64,000 nucleotides of DNA from NCBI GenBank assembly GCA_002720855.1, contig PBIN01000015.1, positions 372,001 through 436,000 of the forward strand. Direction: 5' to 3'. The position numbers were made by a program, and so were the translations under genes. Below the pieces are notes generated by a model. The model was not told where the DNA came from, made no database searches, and saw nothing but the letters and a program-made list of their open reading frames with translations. Below, in pieces: positions 27,246 to 36,735 of this stretch; position 1 is the first letter of the stretch; each line of letters opens with the position of its first letter. Source of the stretch: Rhodospirillaceae bacterium. GTDB taxonomy: Bacteria; Pseudomonadota; Alphaproteobacteria; MPNO01; UBA2964.

Positions 27246-28151
27246 CTAGGACGGGATATGAGACTGATGGTTATCGAGATACCAGTCAGCAATCTCTTCG
27301 CGGGTTGCCCACCACACGTCATCGAAGCTGTTGGCATATTCCAGAAACTCACGGATAGCCCTCACTCTGAAGGGATGGCCTGAAACATGCGGATGCAGAC
27401 CAACGCTCATAATTTTGCCCGTCTCGGCGCTTTCCAGATAAAGCTGATCAAACTGCTCCTTGAGCATTTCGATGGTTTGCGAGGTCGTAAAGTTTCGCCG
27501 CAGAAAGAAGCCGAAATCATTGACCTCGATGGAATAGGGGATAGCGACAATTGGCCCGCTATCCGTCTGCATTAAATAGGGCTGCTCGTCATTCATATAA
27601 TCGCATATGAACTTCATGCCCTTCCTGGCGATAATTTCCGGCGTGTTTGGCGTGCTGCGGAGCGAGGACGACAACCAACCCGGTGATTTTCGCCCAACGA
27701 CCTCTTCATAAACCTTAAGCGCACTATCGATAAGCGCTTCTTCAGCGGCGGGATCGGACTGATAATTTGTCAGTAGATCGCCTTGCTCATAATTGTGGCA
27801 TACAAGCTCCCAGCCTCGATCCTTTGCTGCTTCGACAATGTCACGCCGCTCAAGACCGAGCTTCGCATTCAATGTGCAACTCGAAGGAACGCCGACCCCA
27901 TCAAATATATCGATCAGTCGCCAAATCCCCGCACGTTGTCCATATTCACGCCAGCTAAAGTTTGGGACATCCAATACGTTGCCGGGCATTGGGTCAGGCA
28001 GTGCCGGAGGGCCACCAGCGTAATAGGGCTGATCGCTCTCTTTCATCATGTCCCAGAATTCGAGATTCAGGGTCACCTGAACAACCAGCCTTTTGCCGTT
28101 TGGCCACTTAAGCGGTTTACGTTTTGGCGGTGGCACAAAATCGTATCGCAT
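27246..28151 (-). CDS. Polysaccharide-deacetylase-family hydrolase (PuuE/allantoinase-like)
   Basis: A 301-residue NodB-fold protein of the PuuE-like branch, which includes metal-independent allantoinases and other amidohydrolases rather than sugar deacetylases. Typical features are 'WPNGKRLVVQVTLNLEFWD', 'FSWREYGQRAGIWRLIDIF', 'CHNYEQGD' and 'SVGLHPHVSGHPFRV'. It probably hydrolyses a cyclic amide or ureide in the cytoplasm. It heads the liv-type operon, linking import with hydrolysis. A paralog of similar length is at 57039-57917. Confidence 0.83.
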   Translation of the reverse strand: MRYDFVPPPKRKPLKWPNGKRLVVQVTLNLEFWDMMKESDQPYYAGGPPALPDPMPGNVLDVPNFSWREYGQRAGIWRLIDIFDGVGVPSSCTLNAKLGLERRDIVEAAKDRGWELVCHNYEQGDLLTNYQSDPAAEEALIDSALKVYEEVVGRKSPGWLSSSLRSTPNTPEIIARKGMKFICDYMNDEQPYLMQTDSGPIVAIPYSIEVNDFGFFLRRNFTTSQTIEMLKEQFDQLYLESAETGKIMSVGLHPHVSGHPFRVRAIREFLEYANSFDDVWWATREEIADWYLDNHQSHIPS

Positions 28152-28296
28152 TTTCCGCTTCCCTCTGAGTCTCTTTTCTGTGCAAGCACTCTATAGGCGG
28201 AATTCACGTGGTCAATCCGTGTAGAGAATTGGTCGCTCAAACGCGTTGCGGGGCTCATTATCCTGCGCTAGGAATTATTCAAAGAGGGAAAGAAAC

Positions 28297-29016
28297 ATGC
28301 GCATAACATCATTCTTATTTATTGGGCTGATTTTTCTATCGAGCAACGCTCTCGCTGATAATGTCTTCCTGAAAGCATTTTATCCTTTGGACGAGCCACG
28401 CTTTCACTGCGTCGATATTCCCGGACACAAATCCCGTGTCAATACGTCTCGCGCGCTAACAGTCCATACATGCAAGGAAGGAATTTGGCATAAGGACGAA
28501 CTGTTTGACCCGGCAGCGCTCAAGAACGGGCAACTCAAAATGCCGGAATATGATAGGTGCATTGAGGCAGCGTCCAATCAGGACGGTGCCAAACTTTTTC
28601 TCAAACCCTGTAACGGATCGGCTTTGCAAGTTTGGTCTCATGACAGCTACCGGCTTACCCTCAACGCTCACAGTAACAAATGCCTCACTATTGGACCTGA
28701 GCCGTCCCGCCTAACCCGTGGCGGGAAGCGTCTGCCTTCTAAACATTTGGCGCGTTCACTCGCTCTCAATTTATGTTCTGAGGCAGCGTTGTCACGTCAG
28801 CTCTGGCGATTTGAAGCACCGCAAGACCGCTCTGGCTCTATTCTCCCGTTCGAAAATTTAAATGGTCGCTTAAACGACAGCTGCCGACTGATTGGAATAG
28901 TTGATCGTGACAGTGAAGCTGCCTTCGTTCATGGACCAATTCCACAATTCGTATTCCCGCAGGCCAGCCGCGTGAAACGGGTCCGCTTTGGCGATCGCAT
29001 CGGCCTCTTCGAATGA
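28297..29016 (+). CDS. Secreted protein with ricin-type lectin-like repeats
   Basis: A 239-residue exported protein with a signal peptide to about residue 20 ('SNALAD'). The rest has cysteine-spaced repeats and QxW-like motifs ('ALQVWSH', 'SRQLWRF') typical of ricin-B beta-trefoil carbohydrate-binding domains. The ATG has GAGGGA seven nt upstream. The last 49 codons run antisense through the YciI gene (28870-29241) and do not look trefoil-like. The true ancestral end may therefore have been earlier. No catalytic domain is seen. Confidence 0.6.
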   Translation: MRITSFLFIGLIFLSSNALADNVFLKAFYPLDEPRFHCVDIPGHKSRVNTSRALTVHTCKEGIWHKDELFDPAALKNGQLKMPEYDRCIEAASNQDGAKLFLKPCNGSALQVWSHDSYRLTLNAHSNKCLTIGPEPSRLTRGGKRLPSKHLARSLALNLCSEAALSRQLWRFEAPQDRSGSILPFENLNGRLNDSCRLIGIVDRDSEAAFVHGPIPQFVFPQASRVKRVRFGDRIGLFE

Positions 29017-29241
29017 ACTTGCGCGGACGATTATCATCCCGGTTCTCGGCTTGCTTTCATCTTGCGGTTCCATAGGGCCAGCCGCGAATAAAACACCCCT
29101 TTTTTCAAGATCAAGCTGCATTTCCAGATGTTTTGGAAGAAGTTTTAAAATTTCCTCGCGCGGCGCGACGGGCCGCGTAAAAATTACGTAGAGATCTTTT
29201 CGCAACATATCCTTTGTTTCGTCTGCGCCCGTCACCGCCAT
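28870..29241 (-). CDS. YciI-family protein
   Basis: A 123-residue protein with the ferredoxin-like YciI/dimeric alpha-beta-barrel fold: 'LYVIFTRPVAPREEIL...HLEMQLDLEKRGVLFAAGP', then 'GMIIVRASSFEEADAIAKADPFHAAGL'. The frame extends upstream to 29559, but GGGAG lies seven nt before the ATG at 29241, which fits the family length. Members are small, possibly catalytic or binding proteins of uncertain role. The gene overlaps the end of the ricin-like gene by 147 nt on the opposite strand with codons in register. Confidence 0.82.
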   Translation of the reverse strand: MAVTGADETKDMLRKDLYVIFTRPVAPREEILKLLPKHLEMQLDLEKRGVLFAAGPMEPQDESKPRTGMIIVRASSFEEADAIAKADPFHAAGLREYELWNWSMNEGSFTVTINYSNQSAAVV

Positions 29242-29416
29242 TTTCGCACTCCCTTTGTTTGAAAAAACAGTATGGCAAACAACTGATCTTTTTCGCAAAT
29301 CGGTTGCCGCGGCGAAAAAAACGTATACAAGTCTTTCCTTGGGGGAATTGGAGTGCGGAAACGCAACTCCAATAGATCGGGAAGAATTAAACAACCTGAT
29401 CAGGATTGAGAAAATT

Positions 29417-30257
29417 ATGATTATTTTTGCAAGAATTGCCGCCGTTGCAGCAGCGGCAAGTTTGCTGGCTGCCTGCGGTACGTCGCATGTTGCCAATTTG
29501 CCTGTAAAAGGTGGCGCATTTAATAAATCACTGCATAGTGAATATATAAAGCTCGCCAATTCCGAATATGACCAAACGGATTTTGAATCCGGCGGTGCCT
29601 ACGCGGAACGCGCAAAACTGGCCGCGATGGGGAAACCCACCGCCCCGGATGGTATCCATGGCCGCAAGCTAACAAAGATTCATAAAGGAAATCTGACGGA
29701 GGCGCGCGCGCCTTATGTGGGCACTGGGCAAAGGGGCGGCCAAAAAAGCACCTGTCCATGCCGCGAAGGCACAGACCAGTTTCGACTGCTGGCTTGAGCA
29801 AGCCGAAGAAAACCTCCAGCCCAAACATATCGCAGCCTGCCGCAAGCAATTCGAGGCTTCGATGGAGAAGGTCCTAGCGGCACTCACACCGAAGAAAAAA
29901 GCCAAGAAAAAGAAAAAGAAGAAGAAACCTCAGACCACACGCTATGTGATCTATTTCGACTTCAATAGCTCTAAACTCAACAAAGCGGGTAAGAATGCCG
30001 TCGAGTTTACGATCTCTCAAATCAAGAAGAGTGCCAAAATCACGGTCACAGGTTACGCCGACCGGTCAGGAAATGCTGACTACAACAGTATTCTAGCGAC
30101 CAGACGCGCGAACACTGTAATTCGTGCACTTGAAAAAGCCGGTATTAAAAATGAAATCGGCGTTGCTGTGTTTGGTGAAAAGAACCCCGCGGTTAAAACC
30201 GGTGACGGCAAACGTGAACGTCTAAATCGACGTGTTGAAGTTAACGTCACGCAATAG
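29417..30257 (+). pseudogene. OmpA-family lipoprotein, interrupted by a frameshift
   Basis: Two frames make up one gene. Frame 1 (from ATG 29417, SD AGGATTGAG) gives a lipoprotein signal with lipobox 'LLAAC' and the N-terminal half ending '...GNLTEARA'. It then runs into unrelated sequence and stops at 29797. The second frame supplies 'RLMWALGKGAAKKAP...FDCWLEQAEENLQP', a Lys-rich linker and a C-terminal OmpA peptidoglycan-binding domain ('VIYFDFNSSKLN', 'GYADRSGNADYN', 'RRANTV', 'NRRVEV'). The shift falls in the GC-repeat at about 29701-29712. Loss of one GC unit would explain it, as relatives read EARARL there. It could be a true mutation, slippage or a sequencing error. Confidence 0.75.
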
Positions 30258-30290
30258 ACTTACATTCAAGCTCAGGTTTTGAGCTTAACG

Positions 30291-30327
30291 AAAACGGCGA
30301 TCCTTCGGGGTCGCCGTTTTTTCTTTT
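30291..30327 (+). terminator. Rho-independent terminator after the OmpA-like gene
   Basis: A perfect 10-bp stem AAAACGGCGA/TCGCCGTTTT with a 10-nt loop is followed by a T-rich tract. Confidence 0.92.
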
Positions 30328-30378
30328 CAGTTGACGGTCATCTCAACCACTGCGCCACCAATCACGAGCCGAAGATGG

Positions 30379-31128
30379 CTACTTCCTCGCGAGATCAAAT
30401 GCCGTTGCACCAAGAACAGGACCACCGAGCTCGTTCTGAACAATGACAGCGCAGCCATCCTGTTTATCAAAGCCCATCATCTTGATCGGCACTTTGATCT
30501 TCATTTCCTTACCATTCCATTCACCAATACGGCGATGCGCCCGAACAACATTCGAATAGGCAATTTTGCGGCCTTCATTTTCGCCGCGGCGAATGTCCGT
30601 TACATGCTCTTTGTCATATGCAAACAGCCAGATTGTCGCCGGACGGGCGGGTTTCGGCCCAGCAGCAACCGTTATTTCAGCGACCTCTTTGCTCGGGTGT
30701 GTAATCTTGACCCGTACCCTCTGTGATTTTCGTGCCTGCTCAATAGCCCGTAAAATTTTTCCACGCCCTGAGCCAACACTTTGGTGTGTCCCACTGACAA
30801 CCATCTGCGGCGTATAGATATAACGGATTCTGAAAGCGCCACCGTAATTGCGTTGACGACGCGTGGAGTCAGTGCTTGAAAAAGGATCTTTCCAGCCGAG
30901 GTAATTCCAGTAGTCAACATGGAACGAAAGCGCGATGACGTCGTCTCGCTTCGCCAAGTCACCTAAAAAGCGGTCAGCCGGTGGGCAGGAGGAACATCCC
31001 TGCGACGTAAAGAGTTCGACGACGACCTTGTCACCTGCTGCATGTGCCGCGCCAGCAAATAAAGATCCTAAACCAACAGCGGCCGACAAGACCGCAACCA
31101 TGGCACTGTTTTTAAATAAATTAGTCAT
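30379..31128 (-). CDS. DUF1223 thioredoxin-fold exported protein
   Basis: A 249-residue protein with a signal peptide (about residues 1-30, ending AHAA). It then shows the DUF1223 start 'VVELFTSQGCSSCPPADRFL', a thioredoxin-like CxxC, and 'FHVDYWNYLGWKDPF' and 'YTPQMVVSG'. The function is not established; a periplasmic redox role is suggested by the fold and CxxC. It lies directly downstream of acnA, an arrangement also seen in other alphaproteobacteria. Confidence 0.88.
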   Translation of the reverse strand: MTNLFKNSAMVAVLSAAVGLGSLFAGAAHAAGDKVVVELFTSQGCSSCPPADRFLGDLAKRDDVIALSFHVDYWNYLGWKDPFSSTDSTRRQRNYGGAFRIRYIYTPQMVVSGTHQSVGSGRGKILRAIEQARKSQRVRVKITHPSKEVAEITVAAGPKPARPATIWLFAYDKEHVTDIRRGENEGRKIAYSNVVRAHRRIGEWNGKEMKIKVPIKMMGFDKQDGCAVIVQNELGGPVLGATAFDLARK

Positions 31129-31212
31129 GTTCCGGAACCTAGGGATTGCGCGCTACAGGTGCGAATCAACATTCGGTGATACGATTGTTAGCGCCGTTTC
31201 AATCTAAAGCCG

Positions 31213-33897
31213 TTACGCCGCCTCGTCTGCGATGTTCCGCAGCACATACTGCAGAATACCGCCGTGCCGGTAATATTCGACTTCATCTAGCGTATCGATA
31301 CGGCAACGGGTCGTAATCTCGACAACCGAACCATCGGCGCGGGTGATTTTCACCGGGATATCCATACCGGGGGTAATTCCTTCGGAAATACCAGTAATAT
31401 CAAAGATCTCGGTACCGTCCAGTTCAAGCGACTCCCGGTTTTGCCCGTCTTTGAATTCAAGCGGTATAACACCCATACCGATTAAGTTTGACCGGTGAAT
31501 ACGCTCAAAGCTTTCGACGATGGCAGCCTTGATGCCGAGCAGATTTGGACCCTTTGCAGCCCAGTCACGGGACGAGCCCATGCCATAGTCCTTGCCAGCG
31601 ATAACAACCAATGGAATGCCGTCCTTTTGATAGAGCATCGAGGCTTCAAAGACCGACATTTCCTTGCCTTCCGGCAAATGCTTGGTAAAGCCGCCCTCTG
31701 TGCCGGGCACCATTTCATTGCGAATACGGATATTCGCAAAGGTGCCTCTGGTCATGACCTCAAAATTGCCGCGCCGGGCACCATACGAATTAAAATCCTC
31801 CGGCCGGATCTGGCGCTCAAGCAAAAATTCACCGGCGGGGCTAACTTTTGGAAATCCGCCTGCCGGCGAGATATGGTCAGTGGTGACCGAGTCACCCATT
31901 TTCAGCAAAACACGGGCTCCTTCAATATCCTTCAGGTCAGAAGGCTCCGGTCCCATCCCCTCAAAGAAGGGGGGGTACTGAACATAGGTTGAGCCCGAAT
32001 TCCACGCATAGGTTTCTCCTTCAGGAACGCCCATTTCGTTCCAGGTTTCGGAGCTGTCTCCAACATTGTTATAACGTTCGCGGAACATCTCCGGCGTAAT
32101 GCAGGCGCGGATCGTATCCTGGATTTCCTTGTTGGTTGGCCAGATATCCTTGAGATAAACCGGGTTACCATCCCTATCCTCGCCGATCACGTCTTTCGTT
32201 AAATTCACGTGCAGTGAGCCTGCCAGTGCATAGGCAACGACAAGCGGCGGTGAGGCCAAATAGTTTGCTTTTACCTGTTGATGTACGCGGCCCTCAAAAT
32301 TGCGATTTCCCGAGAGAACGGCTCCGGCGACAAGATTGCCTTCATCGATCGCATCGGCAATTGGACCAAGCAACGGTCCGGAGTTGCCAATACAGGTCGT
32401 GCAGCCATAACCGACAATGTTGAATCCAAGTTCGTCCAAATCGTCCTGCAGACCTGCTGCCGCGAGATAATCCGACACCACCTGACTACCCGGTGCCAGC
32501 GAGGTCTTTACCCAGGGCTTCACTTTTAAACCTTTGGCGACGGCGTTGCGCGCAACCAAACCTGCAGCCACAAGCACCGACGGATTTGAAGTGTTTGTGC
32601 AGCTGGTAATCGCAGCGATGGCGACATGCCCGTCTTTCATCGCATAGTCGGACCCTTCGACTTCCGCCTCACCTTTGCTCGCATCCCAGGTCGGCAGCTC
32701 CTCGGCAAAGTTATTGGGCATCTCCGAAAGTGCCACCCGGTCCTGCGGACGCCGTGGTCCTGCCAGGCTCGGTTCAACCGTTGAGATATCGAGCCCAAGC
32801 GTATCGGTGAAAATTGGATCTGGTGAATCTGCCTCGCGCCACATGCCCTGCTCTTTGGCGTAAGCTTCGACCAAGGCCACCTGATCCGCTTCGCGTCCCG
32901 TGGACTCCAGAAAATTGATGGTTTCGGAATCGATGGGAAAGAACCCGCACGTGGCACCATATTCAGGCGCCATGTTGGCAATTGTTGCACGGTCGGGCAG
33001 GCTGAGATTGTCCACACCGGGGCCGCAAAACTCAACAAATTTGGATACCACTCCTTTGGCGCGAAGCATCTGCGTTACGGTCAACACCAGATCGGTTGCA
33101 GTGGTGCCTTCTTTTAACGCGCCAGTGAGTTTGAAACCAATAACCTCGGGCAAAAGCATTGAGATTGGTTGCCCGAGCATCGCCGCTTCCGCTTCGATGC
33201 CACCACATCCCCAGCCCAAAACGGCGAGGCCATTAACCATAGTCGTATGACTGTCAGTCCCAACAAGCGTATCTGGATAGGCAATGACTTTGCCGTCTTC
33301 CTCTGTTGTCCAGATAGCCTTGGCGAGGTACTCCAAATTGACCTGATGACAAATTCCCATTCCCGGAGGTACGACCCGGAAGTTTGAAAAGGCGTTTTGG
33401 CCCCAGCGCAGGAACTCATATCTTTCCTGATTTCGCGAGAACTCAAGATCGACGTTTTTTTGAAAAGCGTCCGGCGTCCCAAAATTGTCGATCATAACCG
33501 AATGATCAATTACGAGATCAACCGGGCAAAGCGGGTTAATCTTCTGGACATCACCGCCCATCTTGAACATGGCGTCGCGCATCGCCGCCAGATCCACAAC
33601 TGCCGGAACACCAGTCAGGTCCTGCAACAGGACCCGCGCCGGCCGAAAAGCAATCTCGTCGCTGGCGCTTGGTTTTCCGTTCCACGAAGCCGCCGCTTTA
33701 ACATCGTCGGCGGTAACTGTTCGCCCGTCTTCGTAACGCAGAAGGTTTTCGAGCAACACCTTCATCGAATAAGGCAGCGGCGCAATATCGCCTATGCCCT
33801 GCGCTTCAGCAGCCTTTAAGCTGAAATAATCATAATTTTTGCCCTTAACGGATAGCGTGCTGCGCACGCCCAGGCTGTCATTGCCGGTTACACCCAC
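31213..33897 (-). CDS. acnA: Aconitate hydratase A
   Basis: Full-length 894-residue aconitase of the AcnA/IRP1 type. It interconverts citrate and isocitrate in the TCA cycle. The 4Fe-4S ligand cysteines are in '[11 protein letters not shown]' and '[12 protein letters not shown]', and the swivel-domain motif '[12 protein letters not shown]' is present. The start is GTG with GAGGAGA just upstream. It is divergent from the candidate small RNA and the ccm operon. Confidence 0.97.
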   Translation of the reverse strand: MGVTGNDSLGVRSTLSVKGKNYDYFSLKAAEAQGIGDIAPLPYSMKVLLENLLRYEDGRTVTADDVKAAASWNGKPSASDEIAFRPARVLLQDLTGVPAVVDLAAMRDAMFKMGGDVQKINPLCPVDLVIDHSVMIDNFGTPDAFQKNVDLEFSRNQERYEFLRWGQNAFSNFRVVPPGMGICHQVNLEYLAKAIWTTEEDGKVIAYPDTLVGTDSHTTMVNGLAVLGWGCGGIEAEAAMLGQPISMLLPEVIGFKLTGALKEGTTATDLVLTVTQMLRAKGVVSKFVEFCGPGVDNLSLPDRATIANMAPEYGATCGFFPIDSETINFLESTGREADQVALVEAYAKEQGMWREADSPDPIFTDTLGLDISTVEPSLAGPRRPQDRVALSEMPNNFAEELPTWDASKGEAEVEGSDYAMKDGHVAIAAITSCTNTSNPSVLVAAGLVARNAVAKGLKVKPWVKTSLAPGSQVVSDYLAAAGLQDDLDELGFNIVGYGCTTCIGNSGPLLGPIADAIDEGNLVAGAVLSGNRNFEGRVHQQVKANYLASPPLVVAYALAGSLHVNLTKDVIGEDRDGNPVYLKDIWPTNKEIQDTIRACITPEMFRERYNNVGDSSETWNEMGVPEGETYAWNSGSTYVQYPPFFEGMGPEPSDLKDIEGARVLLKMGDSVTTDHISPAGGFPKVSPAGEFLLERQIRPEDFNSYGARRGNFEVMTRGTFANIRIRNEMVPGTEGGFTKHLPEGKEMSVFEASMLYQKDGIPLVVIAGKDYGMGSSRDWAAKGPNLLGIKAAIVESFERIHRSNLIGMGVIPLEFKDGQNRESLELDGTEIFDITGISEGITPGMDIPVKITRADGSVVEITTRCRIDTLDEVEYYRHGGILQYVLRNIADEAA

Positions 33898-34059
33898 GGC
33901 GATCTCCTCACTTTATTTTGGTTTTTTAACACGTTTTTTGACACGTTTTTTAATGTGGCGCGAAAATAACGCCCAAATGCCCTATTTCTCAAGCTAAACG
34001 TTACAACAAACCTACTTAAATCGCCCAAAAATAGGATTAATTACCACAATATTGCCTTA

Positions 34060-34204
34060 TTTCAGCCCTTGGACTCGCGAAATTAGGCACCATCTTAAGA
34101 GTCCTAGCCCCCAACGGGACACCACCCCCCCCGGTGTCCCACCAGCCCTGCAAAGGGTTGGTCTCCCCTTAAGGCCGTCGGTTCCCCCCGGCGGCCCTTT
34201 TTTT
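34060..34204 (+). ncRNA. Candidate structured small RNA with C-rich loops
   Basis: The 407-nt gap between acnA and ccmA has no convincing gene but holds a row of hairpins on the plus strand. These are GGACTC/GAGTCC (34071-34076 with 34099-34104), a perfect 8-bp stem (34116-34123 with 34133-34140) whose loop is A plus eight C's, an 8-bp stem (34142-34149 with 34154-34161), and a terminator hairpin with a C-rich loop. C-rich loops in successive stems are typical of bacterial trans-acting sRNAs that pair with Shine-Dalgarno sequences. The 5' end is a guess; no clear promoter is visible. It could instead be a ccmA leader attenuator. Confidence 0.5.
34173..34204 (+). terminator. Rho-independent terminator of the candidate small RNA
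   Basis: A 9-bp stem with one wobble (34173-34181 with 34188-34196) and loop TTCCCC is followed by seven T's. No protein gene ends just upstream on this strand. Confidence 0.8.
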
Positions 34205-34304
34205 GACCTTTCTTCATATGGTGGCTTTCTCGTTATGGCTTTATTAAGGTGGCGGCGCCAGCTTACGGTTAAATACAGCCATATCATTGGCAAATTAGGG
34301 ACAA

Positions 34305-34952
34305 ATGAAGTTTTTCGGGGAAAACATCTCCTGCGTCAGAGGCGAGCGATTGGTCTTTAGGGGGCTGAATTTCGCTGTGGAACCGGGAGGTGCCCTGGTG
34401 CTTACCGGCAATAATGGTTCAGGGAAAACGAGCCTGCTCCGCGTAATGGCCGGTCTTAACCGTGCAACTGTCGGCAAAATTGCCTGGAGCGACGGCCCGA
34501 TATCAGATGATCCAGAGAAGCATCATGGTCGTTTGCATTTTATCGGTCATCTTGATGCGCAAAAGCCGGTTCTGTCTGTCGGGGAAAATCTTGAAATGTG
34601 GGCACGATTGCACGGAGGTACCGACGAAAAAATCGCGATGGCCATAAAGAAACTAAAGCTCGATGGTTTCGAAGATTTACCGGGACGTTATTTGTCGGCG
34701 GGTCAAAGACGGCGCCTTTCCCTGGCACGATTGGTCGCCAGTGAGGCACCGCTCTGGATACTCGACGAACCAACGATCGCGCTCGACGAAGGATCGGTTG
34801 CAGCGGTTCGCGCTCTAATTTCCGAGCATCGAGACGCTGGCGGAATGGCGGTTATCGCCACAAATGTAGAGTTGGGCCTTTCTGACACCACAAAACTTGA
34901 TATGCGCGATTATGCCGCAGGCCAGGACGATATCTGGGAGGGCGTTTCATGA
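34305..34952 (+). CDS. ccmA: Cytochrome c biogenesis ATPase CcmA
   Basis: A 215-residue ABC ATPase with Walker A 'GNNGSGKTS', signature 'LSAGQRRRLSLARL' and Walker B 'LWILDEP'. CcmA energises the CcmABCD complex that releases holo-CcmE with haem to the periplasm. It is the first gene of the ccm block and overlaps ccmB by 4 nt (ATGA). Confidence 0.95.
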   Translation: MKFFGENISCVRGERLVFRGLNFAVEPGGALVLTGNNGSGKTSLLRVMAGLNRATVGKIAWSDGPISDDPEKHHGRLHFIGHLDAQKPVLSVGENLEMWARLHGGTDEKIAMAIKKLKLDGFEDLPGRYLSAGQRRRLSLARLVASEAPLWILDEPTIALDEGSVAAVRALISEHRDAGGMAVIATNVELGLSDTTKLDMRDYAAGQDDIWEGVS

Positions 34953-35614
34953 ATGCGCTGGCCCTCATCCTACGCCGTGAAATTCGTCTCTCTATGCGCC
35001 AAGCCGGTGATAGCGCCATAATAGTGCTGTTTTTCGTGTTGGCAGCCATCCTTTTCCCGTTCGGCGTAGGCCCGGAACCCAATATGTTGGCGCGTATGGC
35101 CCCCGGTGTCGTCTGGGTCACCGCTCTGCTGGCCGCGATGCTTTCATTTGAACGTCTGTTCGCACCGGACTACGAAGATGGCAGTTTGGAACAGTTGGCG
35201 CTCGGTCCCGCTCCGCTGGAAACAGTAGCATTGGCCAAGGCAGCGGCACACTGGCTAACTACCGGATTTCCTTTGATGATTGCAGCCCCATTGATTGCGT
35301 TGCTTTACCGCCTTCCTGACGCCGGCTACAACACGCTCCTGATTACAATGGCACTTGGCACACCGACCATAAGTCTGATCGGAACGGTCGGCGCCGCTTT
35401 GACCCTCGGTGCCAGGCGCGGCGGAGTGCTGCTCTCCCTTCTGGTTATACCGTTAATCATCCCTATTCTGATTTTTGGTACGGCAGCTATAGATGCCGCG
35501 ATTGGCGGTTATCCGTTTCGCCAGCACCTCTTGCTTTTGGGTGGGTTTTTTCTCGGCGCATTGGTATTAACACCTATCGCGACCGCCGCCGCCCTGCGCC
35601 AGGCCCTCGAATAA
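34949..35614 (+). CDS. ccmB: Haem exporter membrane subunit CcmB
   Basis: A 221-residue inner-membrane protein with about six hydrophobic segments and family motifs 'LRREIRLSMRQ', 'LFAPDYEDGSLEQL' and 'LGARRGGVLLSLLVIPL'. It partners CcmA. A 170-nt gap before ccmC may hold a second promoter. Confidence 0.94.
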   Translation: MNALALILRREIRLSMRQAGDSAIIVLFFVLAAILFPFGVGPEPNMLARMAPGVVWVTALLAAMLSFERLFAPDYEDGSLEQLALGPAPLETVALAKAAAHWLTTGFPLMIAAPLIALLYRLPDAGYNTLLITMALGTPTISLIGTVGAALTLGARRGGVLLSLLVIPLIIPILIFGTAAIDAAIGGYPFRQHLLLLGGFFLGALVLTPIATAAALRQALE

Positions 35615-35784
35615 CACCAGTTCAAGGATTCTTTGTTTAAACGCGCTGAAAACTTGGAATATTATGGTTAACGAATCGTTCAACTCTATGTGTGACCAAT
35701 GTATCGTAGGTTCACAATGAGCCCTGGTCGCGCCATATAAATCAATGCGCCGGGCAAAATAAAAGGCAGATTTGCCGACAGAGG

Positions 35785-36522
35785 ATGATGATACAAAAAT
35801 ACGCCAACCCAGCCCGATTTAACCGCCTTGCCGCAACCCTTTTGCCCTGGTTTGCGTGGCCTGCGGCTATATTGATTTTTGCCGGACTGTATTTTGCGCT
35901 GTTTAACTCACCACCAGATTATCAGCAGGGTGAATCGGTGCGGATTATGTATGTCCATGTGCCGTCCGCATGGATGGCGCTCTTCGTATATACCTGTATG
36001 GCGATCTCCTGTGCCGTTGGGCTCATCTGGAAGCATCCGCTGGCTCATATTGCGGCGCAGGCTGCAGCACCTATTGGCGCCTGCTTTACCTTCGTTTGTC
36101 TAATGACCGGATCCCTTTGGGGCAAACCGATTTGGGGCACCTGGTGGGTCTGGGATGCGAGGCTGACGTCGGTCCTGATTCTGTTCTTCCTCTATTTAGG
36201 ATTTTTGGCGTTGCAGAATGCCTTTGATGATCCGGCCCGCGGCGAACGGTCGGCTGCGATACTGGCATTGGTCGGCCTGATCAACGTTCCTATCATTCAT
36301 TATTCGGTCGTCTGGTGGAATACGTTGCACCAACCAGCAAGCGTCATAAAGATGGCCGGGCCTGCTATCCATTCTTCAATGTTGCTACCGCTTTTTCTCA
36401 TGGCCATTGGCTTTAAGCTATATTTTCTGACGCTGCTGCTGCTGCGTATGAAGGCCCTAATGATGGCACGCCGGGCTCGCGGTATGAGCATGGCACAGCT
36501 TCACCATCAGGCAGCGGAGTAA
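35785..36522 (+). CDS. ccmC: Haem exporter/haem-handling protein CcmC
   Basis: A 245-residue six-TM protein with the tryptophan-rich haem-binding motif 'WGTWWVWDARLTSVLILFFLYLG' and flanking histidines ('YVHVPSAW', 'HYSVVWWNTLHQP'). It loads haem onto CcmE. Two ATGs (35785 and 35788) follow GAGG very closely; the second has the more normal spacing. Confidence 0.95.
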   Translation: MMIQKYANPARFNRLAATLLPWFAWPAAILIFAGLYFALFNSPPDYQQGESVRIMYVHVPSAWMALFVYTCMAISCAVGLIWKHPLAHIAAQAAAPIGACFTFVCLMTGSLWGKPIWGTWWVWDARLTSVLILFFLYLGFLALQNAFDDPARGERSAAILALVGLINVPIIHYSVVWWNTLHQPASVIKMAGPAIHSSMLLPLFLMAIGFKLYFLTLLLLRMKALMMARRARGMSMAQLHHQAAE

Positions 36523-36528
36523 TTTGCC

Positions 36529-36735
36529 ATGCAGATGCTCTCCGAATTCCTCGCAATGGGTGGTTACGGCAGTTTTATCTGGGCTGCCTATGGTACCGCC
36601 GCAATAGTTCTGCTGGGACTTTTGTACTTGTCGCTACGTGAACTCCGGGCAACGGGTGCAGAAATCGCCGCACTCGAAGCCAATTCGCCGCGACGGCGGC
36701 GCATGGATGACGAGGATGGGGACGAGATAAAGTGA
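36529..36735 (+). CDS. ccmD: Haem exporter small subunit CcmD
   Basis: A 68-residue protein with a single TM helix (about residues 12-34, 'YGSFIWAAYGTAAIVLLGLLYL') and a charged cytoplasmic tail, as expected for CcmD. It lies between ccmC and ccmE and overlaps the latter by 4 nt. Confidence 0.88.
   Translation: MQMLSEFLAMGGYGSFIWAAYGTAAIVLLGLLYLSLRELRATGAEIAALEANSPRRRRMDDEDGDEIK

Noticed and set aside
29242-29559. An N-terminal extension of the YciI protein.
   Set aside because: The family start and SD are at 29241; the extension is antisense to the OmpA-like gene start.
34052-34360. A 102-codon frame upstream of ccmA.
   Set aside because: It is proline-rich translation of the hairpin/terminator region and overlaps the start of ccmA in another frame.
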